From a virus, in IMG/VR virus record IMGVR_UViG_3300035698_008901, positions 1-22,391 of that record: 22,391 bases of DNA; one strand, written 5' to 3'. The notes beneath the pieces are model-generated. The model saw only the letters and a list, made by a program, of their open reading frames with translations. It had not been told where the DNA came from and made no database searches. Position numbers and translations under genes: made by a program. This document shows positions 8,353 to 16,206 of the stretch, piece by piece. Position 1 is the first letter of the stretch, and the number at the start of each line of letters is the position of its first letter.

Positions 8353-9135
8353 CTATTTTTGCTGTATAAATAAATCTCTAATATCTCTAGCTTTTGTCTT
8401 TTCAAATCAACACTCAATCATCAAGTAGTTATAATATAACGGATTTGTGTATAGCTTGTCTCAATCTAGGTCTTTATATATTTCTTTTCATACTACATTT
8501 TGTTTGTATCGCTTATAGTGTTCCTTTGTTCCGGGCTCTACTGCTTCTATCTCATCATTCCGCCTTTCATTGTTTAAATATGTTTGTGGGTGTGGCAAAA
8601 ATTGTTTATCTGATACGCTCGCCTTAAATCCTGGCAGCGTTTCCATTATCTTTTTCCTTATTCACAAACTAAGTGAATTCCATTTATTATTAGTTTTTGA
8701 TTTACTACCAACTTTTTTTCAATAACACTCCCAGAATTCTTCGAAGGAGAATTCGACATTATTAACATTAACATTAACATTATCATTAACATTAACATTA
8801 ACATTAGGGGGGTTTTTGTCTACCCCCACCGGGGGGTTTTTATCTGTATCACTAGATTTAAACTCCTTTTTAGGCCTTCCTCACTTAATTCAATGCTCTT
8901 TTCACTTAACTCAATGGTGTCATTGTTTACTACCTATTTCAAATCTCTCATTATTTTTATCTAGTTGCGGTTTTATTAATGTAAAAAGCATCTCAATATT
9001 ATCTCATTTTCTTTTGTCTACTCACAAAATTCAATAGTTTAAAATCCTATCATAATAATCTAGTCTATCACTGTCAGACAAAAACTTGCCCGCATCATAA
9101 AAACCATCGTAGAACACAAAAGATTTTCTTCTCAT
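8353..9135 (-). CDS. DUF6291-like phage replication protein, 260 aa
   Basis: The N-terminal ~85 residues read SFVFYDGFYDAGKFLSDSDR, then YDRILNYGILG, LIKPQLDKNNERFEIGSKQG and GGRPKK. This is the pattern of DUF6291-type domains in phage replication proteins (a helical N-terminal domain ending in GGRPKK). A proline/asparagine linker follows, with an Asn-Val run, then a C-terminal helical part starting FSFEEFWECYGKKVGSKSK, with FLPHPQTYLNNERR, as seen in DnaD-like and O-protein-like replisome organisers. It would recognise the origin and load the helicase. It directly precedes the primase-helicase. About ten glycines are TGA. The family call rests on motif memory, not a search. Confidence 0.65.
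8758..8806. repeat. Hexanucleotide repeat ATTAAC/AATGTT inside a replication gene
   Basis: About eight copies of a 6-mer (minus strand AATGTT, with one AATGAT and one AATAAT) encode an alternating Asn-Val linker between the two domains of the DUF6291-like protein. The repeat could slip and change linker length. Such NV linkers are common in this protein family. Confidence 0.85.
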
Positions 9136-9160
9136 TTTGTTTTTTAGTTATGTAAATAAT

Positions 9161-9239
9161 CCAAGTACGAAAAAAGGGGGTACCCAACTCCGACCTCCCA
9201 GTCTTTGTATACCCCCCTTTTTCTTGATTGTGTACTTGG
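9161..9239. repeat. Long imperfect inverted repeat upstream of the replication gene
   Basis: CCAAGTAC (9161-9168) pairs with GTACTTGG (9232-9239), and the adjoining GAAAAAAGGGGGTA (9169-9182) pairs with TACCCCCCTTTTTC (9210-9223) with one offset. A 27-nt pyrimidine-rich loop lies between. The structure is 26 nt upstream of the leftward replication gene start. A second hairpin is possible nearby at 9247-9262 (AAGAC and GTCTT). It may be an RNA leader or a replication-related DNA element. No gene was found here. Confidence 0.6.
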
Positions 9240-9328
9240 TAGTTTTAAGACATTACGGTCTTGGGAGAGAGGGAATTAGGTTATTATCCCCAATATATCA
9301 ATCCAATTTCCTTTGTCAATAGCAAAAT

Positions 9329-9347
9329 GCCCAGTCGGTGACTGGGC
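9329..9347 (-). terminator. Probable rho-independent terminator of the leftward string
   Basis: GCCCAGTC, loop GGT, GACTGGGC forms an 8-bp GC-rich stem with one more T-A pair. On the minus strand it is followed by ATTTTG, a weak T tract. It lies directly after the 21-residue membrane peptide and would end the transcript from the M20 peptidase region before the replication genes. Confidence 0.6.
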
Positions 9348-9351
9348 ACTA

Positions 9352-9417
9352 TTAGTCAAAAATTATTCACAATAACAATATTGGCAGTAACAAAATAAAA
9401 CATATTAATTCAATCAT
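9352..9417 (-). CDS. 21-residue single-helix membrane peptide
   Basis: MIELICFILLLPILLLG followed by IIFD: almost all hydrophobic, so a single transmembrane helix. One Gly is TGA. It is between the M20 peptidase stop (27 nt upstream) and a terminator hairpin (5 nt downstream), a position that favours a real last gene. A longer alternative ORF (39 aa, 9284-9403) would run through the hairpin and is less likely. Function unknown; holin-like or toxin-like activity is possible but not shown. Confidence 0.4.
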
Positions 9418-9443
9418 TTTTATTTATTTATTTGTTAAAAATA

Positions 9444-10490
9444 TTATCTCATAAATCCTACATCATTAAATCAAGCATCAAATAAATATTGTCATTTCTT
9501 AATAGTAGTCACCTTTCAATCAATAGAATATAATACCAAATCATCTTTGACTTGTATTGTATCCTGGTCTGATTGATAAATCACCTCATCATAGTATCAG
9601 TCAATCTCACTTTCGTATAGATTGTCATATACTCAACCATATCAACCATAACTCCCATAATCATATTTTTTTTCTGGCTTTGGTAGCTTCTCATTAAATT
9701 GCTCTACTATGCTTTTGATAGCAAGGTAGGCGTTTTCAAACTCATCAACATTTACATACTCGTTGCTTGTGTGGTGCCCGTAGTATCAAACTGACATATT
9801 CACGCTATTTACATAATCACTTAACTTATCCGCATCACTCCATACTCACCTCGCAGGCTTAAATCAAAATCATTTAGTTATTTCCTCCAGTATATCCTCA
9901 AATTTATCAGTACCATAGTCATTGTGGGCACAAATTATGTCGCCCGCATTTGTCCTATCTGGTACTATGGAGTATGTTATTTTATCCAGTAAATCCTCAT
10001 TATTATTTATAAAATAGTTTATCCCTATTCACCCGCTTTCCTCTCATACAGTAAATAAAAGACTAACTTTGTCTCCTAATTCCTCATATAGTTGCATTGC
10101 TATTGCTATTCCGCATTTATCATCTGCCCCTATATTGTCCTCTCATATTATAATCGAAGACCCCTCTTTTGAATTATCAAATTTTAACTTTAGTTTTTGT
10201 GCATCAGTAAAATCTTTAGGTTTTACAATTTTAACCTCATTGACTTTTGTCTGTGCTAGGTGGCTCCCTACTGTATCCATATGGGCACAAATTAGGGGCG
10301 TGTTATCATTTATCAAGTATAAATTCCCTACTCAATCCTCTATTAGGTCGGGTAGTCGTGACTTTAGATAATCAATCACTTTTTGCTCTCTTTTCTTTAT
10401 TTGCATATCATGTATGCTACCAAAACCCTCAATAATTTGCGGGGTTCTGATTAGGTGTAATAGTTTTTTAGTTAATCACATTTTGTTCAT
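9444..10490 (-). CDS. M20-family (PepT-like) peptidase, 348 aa
   Basis: Motifs of a di-zinc M20-type aminopeptidase are in order: CAHMDTVG (H70, D72), GADDKCG (D123/D124), VGEESGGIG (E150/E151), PDR, and a C-terminal GYYGHHTSNEY with His. This fits PepT-like tripeptidases or deacylases; the 'ADDK' and 'GEE' signatures argue for the M20 group. The GEE and GG glycines are partly TGA. An insertion-like part (KVNEVKIVKPKDFTDAQKL) lies between the first two motifs. Phage-encoded M20 peptidases are unusual. It follows the zinc-ribbon protein gene by 9 nt. The C-terminal ~80 residues are Tyr/Gly/Asp-rich and look unlike the family. Confidence 0.7.
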
Positions 10491-10499
10491 ATAATTAAA

Positions 10500-11930
10500 T
10501 TATAAAATTTGTTCAATCACTTGATAATTTCCTTTATTTATTTTGTCATATATTCAATTATCATTTCAAAGCGTTTTGGTTCTGCTGTCATGATAATATG
10601 CCCTATTCAATTTGACATTGTTGTGTCTGTGTGGCTGTCTAAGGCTTACCTCTCAATTTGTGCTATTTAGTTTACCTCCCCCACGACAATATATGTCCCA
10701 ACTACTCCTATCATGTTCGCTTATTATAGGCATTGCTAGTGTATAAATCTTTGCCAATTTATCAACAATTCAAGCAAACAACGCTCCTCTTTCGTTTGAG
10801 TATTTAGTATTTAAATAAAACCTATCAATAAATAAATATTCTTTTTTACCCTCATCATACATTAATCTACATAGTATCCTCCCAACTATTTCTTTTCAGT
10901 CATAAACTGCTATTGGAACACTACATCAATTATTGAACCAATCCCGCATACCTCTAGCGTATCAATGCCTATGGTTCGCTGTTTGACATGAGGTGAAAGC
11001 TTTATCATTTGCTTTAGCTAGGTCTATTTTGTGGTCTAGGTCGTTACTAAAAACACATCTAAAAGTTTTACTTGATAGCTCTTTTATATCAATTTCTTTA
11101 GCAAAATTATCTCCTAAAATCCTTTTATAATATTTGTATACATTAAAAATATTCTCAATCTTTTCTCTAGGTTTTCAAAGATTACCAATCACTGTATAAG
11201 TCACCTTTGTACCTAGCGAACTTATATTTTTAGCACCGCTATATTTCAAGGTGTCAGTTATATCCAGTGACACTCACACGTGCTTGTATGCCCAATCTTT
11301 AAAAAGCTTTCAAGCGTGTCAAGTAGACATTTCTATATCAAACTCGCTTTCAATATCTTTTCGTTTGCTTATTTTATTGTCGCTATATGAATTATAAAAA
11401 TAATCCAAATAGTCGCCAACATTTTTTGGCATTTCGACTATCTCTTGCTTTTCCATTTCAAAACTTAAATCGCTTACAATCTCAATGCTTCACTCCCTAG
11501 GCCCTGACTCTCAATCATCATCATTGTCGCTGTGGTGCTCATCATAACATTCCTGACAATAATTGTTGTTTTCAGAGCTCATATTGTCATCACTGTATGA
11601 ATTATCACACTCATCACAATAAGAGTAATTTCTACCATAACAACTATCACATACATTTGTATCCTGTCATGTTATGTAATTCATTTCGTTGTCGCTTTGG
11701 TACTCCTCACAATCATCACAAAAAAAGTAGTTATTGTCTAAACAACTTTGACAAACATAGCTATCGTTAACATAATGACACTCATCATTTAATGCTAATT
11801 CGTTACAGTCATTACAAACGCTGTGGGTCTCCTCATACTCTTTTTTTACCCAATGGTTCCCTATCTGTACCGCTTCGCTTTGTGGTATAATCTCCTCTGA
11901 TATTTCACAAGTTATATTAGTCATTATCAT
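10500..11930 (-). CDS. CxxC zinc-ribbon protein, 476 aa
   Basis: The N-terminal ~130 residues hold about six CxxC pairs (VCNDCNE, VCQSCLD, FCDDCEE, VCDSCYG, YCDECDN, YCQECYD), each followed by an acidic stretch. They should bind two or three zinc ions. The rest is soluble, with a basic patch (HRHGYARGMRDWFNNG) and a C-terminal part (RILCRLMYDEG, FIDRFYLN, HDRSSWDIYCRGGG) that may be an enzyme-like domain. I do not recognise that part with confidence; it has a GNAT-like feel only. An ATG at 11924 is an alternative start. It overlaps the 255-aa gene by 7 nt. TGA glycines are common in the second half. Confidence 0.55.
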
Positions 11931-12691
11931 TTAGTTATGAATTTAAAATCCCTGTTTATAGTGTGGTTTATCCTGTTTTCTATTGTTTTCCTATCCCTAA
12001 CTTTTCAATCTACTAATTTATCATTATACATATTTTTTGTTATATATTCTTTAGATAATATTAGCGTGTCTTCGGTGTCTGTATCTCAAACATATTGCAA
12101 CCTCTCCTCTCTAATAACTATAGAGTATTTTCTTTTCTTTTGTAAGACTTTATACGCTGTTCCCCTACCATTTCGCAGGGTGTCATTTATGCTTAAATCA
12201 TCATATTTGACTATACAATCGCTGTCATTTACTCAACCAATCACGGCTAGTTTTGCAAGTGCCTTTTCAAGCTTCTTTATATCAACCTTTTGCAGTCCTC
12301 AATTTAGTTTTCGCTCTCCTTTGGCGTATAACTCATTAAATATTTTCTTTGTGTATATAATCAACTCATTTGATTTTTTCTCATTTCGTTTTGTCATATA
12401 TAGTTTATCATCTATAACCATATCAACAAAGCTTTTGAGGTTCCCCTCCGCATTTGTCACATAATCGCCTGCTTTTATGTCTCCAGTACCTGGACCCTCT
12501 AAAAAACAATGTTTAATCTGCTTACCTATCACTAAGGTATCACCTCAACTAATAATATCGGTGACATACCTTGACTCGCCCTCATTATCTTTGTCTATTT
12601 TAAAATTTTCGTTAGCTGTAGCGTATCACTCAGCACTATCTGTTTTGTATTTTATAATATCCCCGTAGGTGTAAAATGTCTCTTTAGTCAT
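11924..12691 (-). CDS. Hypothetical protein, 255 aa
   Basis: Begins MTKETFYTYGDIIKYKTDSAEG. It is soluble and Lys-, Asp- and Gly-rich, with a beta-strand-like N-terminal half (CFLEGPGTGDIKAGDYV) and a helical middle (NELIIYTKKIFNELYAKGERK). The C-terminus (KEYITKNMYNDKLVDGKVRDRK) is basic. The N-terminal fragment 'GDIIKYK' and 'IKAGDYV' resemble small beta-barrel starts, but I can assign no family. Its stop overlaps the zinc-ribbon start by a few bases, so they are coupled. Several glycines are TGA. It is conserved in position between two early genes, which suggests a real gene. Confidence 0.6.
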
Positions 12692-12719
12692 ATTTCAATC
12701 AAGTTTAAAATTGTAAAAA

Positions 12720-12785
12720 TTACGCTATTAATTTAAATCCTATCCATGCTACTATTCAAACCATTAATAAAATTATATAAAACAT
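12720..12785 (-). CDS. 21-residue single-helix membrane peptide
   Basis: MFYIILLMVGIVAWIG followed by FKLIA: hydrophobic from end to end, with one TGA glycine and one GGA glycine. It lies between a terminator and the 255-aa gene (29 nt downstream) and is short enough to be missed by gene finders. It has the same length and type as the peptide at 9352-9417. Function unknown. Without conservation data the coding call is tentative. Confidence 0.35.
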
Positions 12786-12803
12786 AATCACATATTAATA
12801 GAT

Positions 12804-12834
12804 AAAAACGGGCTTTTGTGGTCAGTCAAAAGCC
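12804..12834 (-). terminator. Rho-independent terminator after the 51-aa gene
   Basis: On the minus strand, GGCTTTTG, an 8-nt loop, then CAAAAGCC, followed by CGTTTTTATC. The stem is 8 bp with a 5-T run after it. It ends the two-gene promoter-proximal unit, with possible read-through to the longer string. Confidence 0.75.
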
Positions 12835-12853
12835 TTATAAATATCTGTATATC

Positions 12854-13009
12854 TTATCTGTTCCATGATGCAACAATCATTGCATTGGTCTGTTTATTCA
12901 CTTTGGCTAGTATCTCATTGTATCTAATAGCCTGTAAAATTTGCATTTCGTACTTGTTCGGTTCTCTAATTTCTAACGGCTTGTTAGCCGTAGTGTTTAA
13001 ATTTTCCAT
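12854..13009 (-). CDS. Small protein, 51 aa
   Basis: Begins MENLNTTANKPLEIREPNK, then a helix (YEMQILQAIRYNEILAKVNKQ) and ends MIVASWNR. No TGA and no family. It starts 24 nt after the upstream small gene, and both have the same start context (TTCTATATACTA followed by two bases and the ATG region). Probably an early regulator or host-takeover protein, which is only inference from position. Confidence 0.5.
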   Translation of the reverse strand: MENLNTTANKPLEIREPNKYEMQILQAIRYNEILAKVNKQTNAMIVASWNR

Positions 13010-13033
13010 AGTAGTATATAGAATATATAAAAA

Positions 13034-13255
13034 TTACGCTGTCTTGTCTTCTAGCTCATCTAAAATGTCTTGACGTGCTTCGCTTTGCATATCAGACATA
13101 GAAACCAATGCTTGTCATATTGCTTCTAGCTCCTTCGCCCCTGCTACAAATAGAATAGTAGCTAATCAATTATAAATTTCGTGTACTTGTTGTCGTGTGT
13201 AGTCATCAACATTTAGTCAATTTGCTTTCAATAGTTTAGCAATCATTTGTTCCAT
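13034..13255 (-). CDS. Small protein, 73 aa, first gene of the leftward module
   Basis: Begins MEQMIAKLLKANGLNVDDYTR. The whole protein is helical, with an acidic C-terminus (DILDELEDKTA). Three glycines (KANGLN, IYNGLA, EAIGQA) are TGA. It has no recognised family. It is the first gene downstream of a promoter-like sequence and a structured leader. The start context resembles that of the next gene. Confidence 0.6.
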
Positions 13256-13284
13256 ATTAGTATATAGAATATAAAAAGGCATTT

Positions 13285-13334
13285 GATACAGACATGATTA
13301 TTTGCAGTCCAGGACTGTTGCTCATCTGTGTATC
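13285..13334 (-). promoter_or_regulatory. Structured leader of the leftward transcript
   Basis: GATACAGA (13285-13292) pairs with TCTGTGTATC (13325-13334, 2-nt bulge). Inside, CAGTCC and GGACTG form a tight palindrome around 13311. It is 30-80 nt upstream of the first leftward start and downstream of the predicted promoter, so it would be in the RNA. Confidence 0.45.
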
Positions 13335-13352
13335 TCCTGCTGTGTTAATATA

Positions 13353-13380
13353 AATATAACAATCCCAACACATAAATCAA
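13353..13380 (-). promoter_or_regulatory. Putative sigma-70-like promoter, leftward
   Basis: On the minus strand TTGATT (13375-13380), a 16-nt spacer and TATATT (13353-13358). It lies upstream of the first leftward gene with a leader of about 90 nt. AT-rich DNA gives many such matches. Confidence 0.35.
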
Positions 13381-13526
13381 GGGGAATTACACATAATTAT
13401 ACATATATTACACATCACACACACAAAACACAGTTAATAACTAACTAAAACAAAACAAAGAAAGTCAAGCAGAGTTTAACAATCCGCTGTATATATTATA
13501 TAATAGTATAATCACAAGTTGCTGTC

Positions 13527-13565
13527 ACAACGCATAGCGTTGTAGTGTTATGTTTATGATAACAA
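13527..13565. repeat. Two adjacent hairpins in the control region
   Basis: ACAACGC-ATA-GCGTTGT (13527-13543) is a perfect 7-bp stem with a 3-nt loop, and TGTTAT/ATAACA (13547-13565) is a 6-bp stem. They may be operator or origin elements. TAGTGT (13543-13548) and ACACTA (13572-13577) could pair around the second one. Confidence 0.45.
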
Positions 13566-14006
13566 CAAACACTATAACAGTATATGTATAAATAGCTTAA
13601 ACATAAAAACCGGAGTGCTATTTGTATGTAGTAGAACACTATCACTATATACATAACTTATACATAGATATATGTATATGAGTATATAAATTAGATATAT
13701 ATACTATATTTATTAGTATTTGAGTGCTTATATACACACAATCACACCCCCCAGACCAAGTCTATGCCTGTTATTCTGTTATAACCCCCACCCTAGCTGT
13801 ATTTAGAGCTGTTTTATTAGTTATTATGTATGTATGTTGCTAGGTTCGACCTATATTGTAAAGGGGTAGGGGGGAACACCCAATGATATATCGGCAATAT
13901 CTATATGTGCTACTCCCGCACGATTCTCTCTTAAAACCATATATCATGAGTATTGGTAGGTCCCCATATCCCATATTCAATAAAAAGCATAAATCCTAAT
14001 TATCTC

Positions 14007-14034
14007 TTGCAATATATGGGTTTGTCCTTATATA
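14007..14034 (+). promoter_or_regulatory. Putative sigma-70-like promoter, rightward
   Basis: TTGCAA (14007-14012), a 16-nt spacer, and TATATA (14029-14034), 51 nt before the first rightward ATG. AT-rich background makes this a weak call. Confidence 0.35.
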
Positions 14035-14085
14035 TGAACTATAAGAACTCTAAGTGCAGTTTTATTAAACTTTTCCCCGGCTAGC

Positions 14086-14409
14086 ATGAAGTTATATAGG
14101 AACATAAAAGAAGTAATGGAATGGAAAAATATAAGCAGGCAAATAGCGAATGGCTTGTTGTGAACTAAGATATTTGAGGTACCTAGACCAGTAGGTGTAT
14201 GAGTTTGTTATATATGTATTGATGATGCTGTGGAGTTTGTCCTATGAAATATAGGTGCTAATTTTGTAATAAACAGATGAAAGAAGAATAAAAAGTGAAC
14301 TGTGAGTGCTCTAAGTTGAATAAAGGTAAATAATTCCTCGGCTAGTGTTAACTCTGATACAAAGAAGAATGTAGATATATGACAGGCTATTTTAGATAAA
14401 TATAAATAA
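14086..14409 (+). CDS. Putative winged/HTH DNA-binding protein, 107 aa
   Basis: Begins MKLYRNIKEVMEWKNISRQ, then a loop and strand region (GLLGTKIFEVPRPVGVGV), with CIDDAVEFVL. This order (helix, S-R-Q recognition-like helix, basic wing, then a strand and D-D-A-V-E-F helix) resembles excisionase/MerR-like small HTH proteins. The C-terminal part is basic and Ser-rich (GKKNKKGTVSALSGIKV). Seven glycines are TGA and only two use GGN codons, so it is unreadable in the standard code. It is the first rightward gene, so it may regulate the late module. Family is uncertain. Confidence 0.5.
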
Positions 14410-14411
14410 AG

Positions 14412-14759
14412 ATGAAAACAGCTAAGATAAACGACCCCATATTTAATATATATCTTGAGGTTATAGTTGGTAAACCAAAGAAGAATAAGGAATACTTAGA
14501 CACTATGGTATTAAATAAGGAGTCTTATGTAGATTTGGAGGATTGTGAATGAAGATATATACATTATGACGGGTCAGATTTGATTATTATTAATAATAAC
14601 TCAAGAGCAACTCTGGTACATGAGTTATTCCATTTAATAATATTCCAATTATGAGATAAATGACTAACTATAGAATGATGAGAAGAAGCATACGCATACC
14701 TAATTGAATACTTCTATAGTGAAATACAGAAAACTGATTTATATAAGTCTATGAAATAA
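14412..14759 (+). CDS. HExxH metallopeptidase-like protein, 115 aa
   Basis: Residues 70-74 read HELFH, with upstream NSRATLV. A downstream Glu (GEE at 90-92, in a GGEEAYAYL stretch) is placed like the third zinc ligand of gluzincins such as ImmA/IrrE-like or small phage metallopeptidases. At 115 aa it is compact, with an N-terminal strand region and a C-terminal helix (YLIEYFYSEIQKTDLYKSM). TGA encodes the glycines in CEGRY, QLGDKG and GG. It starts 2 nt after the HTH-like gene, so the pair is probably cotranslated. ImmA-type proteins cleave repressors, which would fit next to an HTH gene, but the substrate is not known. Confidence 0.6.
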
Positions 14760-14802
14760 TACAAGACCGTGATGTCTTTAAACTAGCTGTCATATATAAT
14801 AT

Positions 14803-14886
14803 ATGGCAGAAGATAAAGCTGATTGACTTGGCGTTCTTACGCGTCCGTCTGGTCCACGATACGGACCTATATACACATACAGATAG
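14803..14886 (+). CDS. Very small ORF, 27 aa (tentative)
   Basis: Reads MAEDKADGLGVLTRPSGPRY, then GPIYTYR; one Gly is TGA. It starts after TATATAATAT, a context like that of nearby late genes. Part of it lies in a GTCCGT/ACGGAC stem (14843-14848 and 14861-14866), so it could be RNA structure rather than a gene. The stretch 14760-15015 holds nothing else coding. Confidence 0.25.
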
Positions 14887-14982
14887 TAGAACAAGAATAC
14901 CCACCTCATTGGGGATTAGGACAGAGCGTGGGTCGTGATTTAGTTCATGTAAAGAGATAGACCTAATTGACTTCTATCTGTA
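14878..14982. repeat. Nested inverted repeats, candidate RNA element
   Basis: TACAGATAG (14878-14886) and CTATCTGTA (14974-14982) are perfect 9-bp inverted repeats. Inside, ACCCAC (14899-14904) pairs with GTGGGT (14928-14933). The two are nested. With the 6-bp stem just upstream this makes a structured intergenic region ahead of the terminase operon. Confidence 0.4.
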
Positions 14983-15004
14983 GCTGTATATACGATTTAT
15001 CATT

Positions 15005-15018
15005 TACCTATATATATG
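15005..15018 (+). promoter_or_regulatory. Start-site motif TACCTATATATATG
   Basis: This 14-mer ends in the start codon of the 104-aa gene. The identical 14-mer precedes the portal start (18751-18764), and TACCTATATGTATG precedes the 105-aa gene (20711-20724). No AGGAGG-like sequence is seen at these starts. It may be a late-gene initiation or promoter signal. Confidence 0.6.
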
Positions 15019-15330
15019 AACGAATTAAGAAAAACGATAAGAGAGCTTAAAGACGAATTATCTAGAACCTCTGTGGTGGATTCTATGTTGATGATTCAGA
15101 GTTTATGTGAATTGGAACAGATAATCGAGGAAAACGATTTCGAGGAGAAGATGGAGAACGCTCAACAGAAAACTGACCTAAGGATGGAGTATATGACAAA
15201 GTTCAACAAAAGGCCGTTTGCTTGATGGGATGAGGAACAGTTAAGAGAGAAGATTGATGCGAAGAAGGAGGAATTGGTGATAAAACCTAAATCTTTACCT
15301 TCTAAGAAATCATGATGGAAGAAAAAATAA
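15016..15330 (+). CDS. Coiled-coil protein before TerS, 104 aa
   Basis: Begins MNELRKTIRELKDELSRTS and is helical and strongly charged with heptad-like spacing (LCELEQIIEENDFEEKMEN). The C-terminus is basic (KPKSLPSKKSGWKKK), where one Gly is TGA. It precedes TerS and overlaps it by 19 nt. It may be a packaging accessory or regulator; no family recognised. The start has the TACCTATATATATG motif, which supports it. Confidence 0.6.
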
Positions 15331-15776
15331 CACCAGAGGTAGTTAGTGGCACCAACGATAAATGAAACGTCTCTCAGAAACGTGGACCTAGAGAAATGTA
15401 TGAATGAGATGATAAAGAGGCTAAAAAGTATGGGCTTACACAATTACAGTACAATTTTGTGCAAGAATATTTATCTAATTGATGAAATGCGACCCAAGCT
15501 GTTCGTGATGCGAGAGGGTGAGAGATTAAGAATTCGGATTGAGTACATGGCCATCATCTGAAGAACAATACTAGGGTTATGAAATATATTTCAGATACAG
15601 CGGAAGAATGTGCCACAATCCAGATGGAACAAATTATTAGGAACAAGAAAGCTCCAATGGCAGTAAGAAATGATGCTATTAAGGATAGACTGAATAGAGC
15701 AGGGGTTTGAAATCAAGATGATGTAGAGAAACCAAATATGTATGTAGGTAACATGACCATCACGATTGATAAGTAA
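15312..15776 (+). CDS. terS: Terminase small subunit, 154 aa
   Basis: Residues 41-67 read GLTQLQYNFVQEYLSNGGNATQAVRDA, the typical helix-turn-helix of Terminase_2-type small subunits (L-T-x-K-Q-x-x-F-V-x-E-Y, N-A-T-x-A). TerS binds the phage packaging site and regulates TerL. The two glycines in SNGGN are TGA-TGA. A Lys/Arg-rich part (KDRLNRAG) and a C-terminal tail (NMYVGNMTITIDK) follow and would oligomerise and contact TerL. It overlaps the upstream gene by 19 nt. TerL is a little downstream, after two small ORFs. ATG at 15315 is an equal alternative start. Confidence 0.85.
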
Positions 15777-15797
15777 TTTTATTCTTTATATATAGGT

Positions 15798-16031
15798 ATG
15801 TTTGCAATTAAATGAAAATGAGAGTATCTGATAGTTAGGAAAGATATACTGACAGCGAAACAAAGAGAGAAATTATTTAGAGAGAAAACGGGAGCTTTTG
15901 TAGAAATAGAAATCACAGATAACAGCTTCTATATATTTGAACGTCAAGATGGTAATATTAGTAAATTAGATATGTGAGAATCTGGTGACGTTATAGATTT
16001 AGCTTTATTAAATGATAAGATAGATGATTAA
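15798..16031 (+). CDS. Small protein, 77 aa
   Basis: Begins MFAIKGKGEYLIVRKDILT, with helix and strand mix, then GAFVEIEITDNSFYIFERQDG and ends DVIDLALLNDKIDD. TGA encodes three glycines (KGKGE, DMGE). The start follows TATATAGGT, related to the shared late start motif in inverse order. No family recognised. It lies between TerS and TerL and may be a packaging regulator, by position only. Confidence 0.5.
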
Positions 16032-16206
16032 AGTTTGAGACATATTACGTAGACCAAAAGTAGACCTAAGTAAAGTAGTCACAGATGAGCGTATTACAAT
16101 AACAGATGAACTACTTATAGAGTTTGCCGAGAATAATATATCAAAGTTTCATGAATTTTTAGAAGTTAAACGAGATGAGAAACATGGCTGAGGGGTTTGA
16201 GTTTAA
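16024..16206 (+). CDS. Small protein, 60 aa, overlapping both neighbours
   Basis: Begins MIKVGDILRRPKVDLSK and is charged and helical (DELLIEFAENNISKFHEFLEV); the last residues HGGGVGV come from TGA codons within the overlap with TerL. It overlaps the 77-aa gene by 8 nt and TerL by 23 nt. These overlaps suggest coupled translation. No family recognised. Confidence 0.45.

Larger units (their letters stand above)
13256..14085. other. Gene-free divergent control region, 830 bp
   Basis: No frame of useful length is open here on either strand even with UGA as Gly. It holds AT-rich repeats and several inverted repeats, including TATACATA and TATGTATA blocks at 13600-13720, a TAGGT-TCG-ACCTA palindrome near 13851, and G-rich tracts near 13860-13875. 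Both gene modules point away from it, so it should contain the opposing promoters and operators; it may also hold an origin. I see no tRNA in it. Confidence 0.6.

Noticed and set aside
9284-9403. 39-aa minus ORF beginning MFYFVTAN
   Set aside because: It runs through the strong terminator hairpin at 9329-9347, and the overlapping 21-residue membrane peptide fits the position better.
11937-12464. 175-aa plus-strand ORF with many hydrophobic residues
   Set aside because: It is antisense to the 255-aa gene, whose code-25 frame is continuous and lies in a gene string of consistent direction.
13841-13875. Possible tRNA around GGTTCGACC
   Set aside because: The GGTTCGACC piece forms a short palindrome (TAGGT and ACCTA) and no acceptor, D or anticodon arm fits around it. 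I found no tRNA, including no Gly tRNA with UCA anticodon, in the window.
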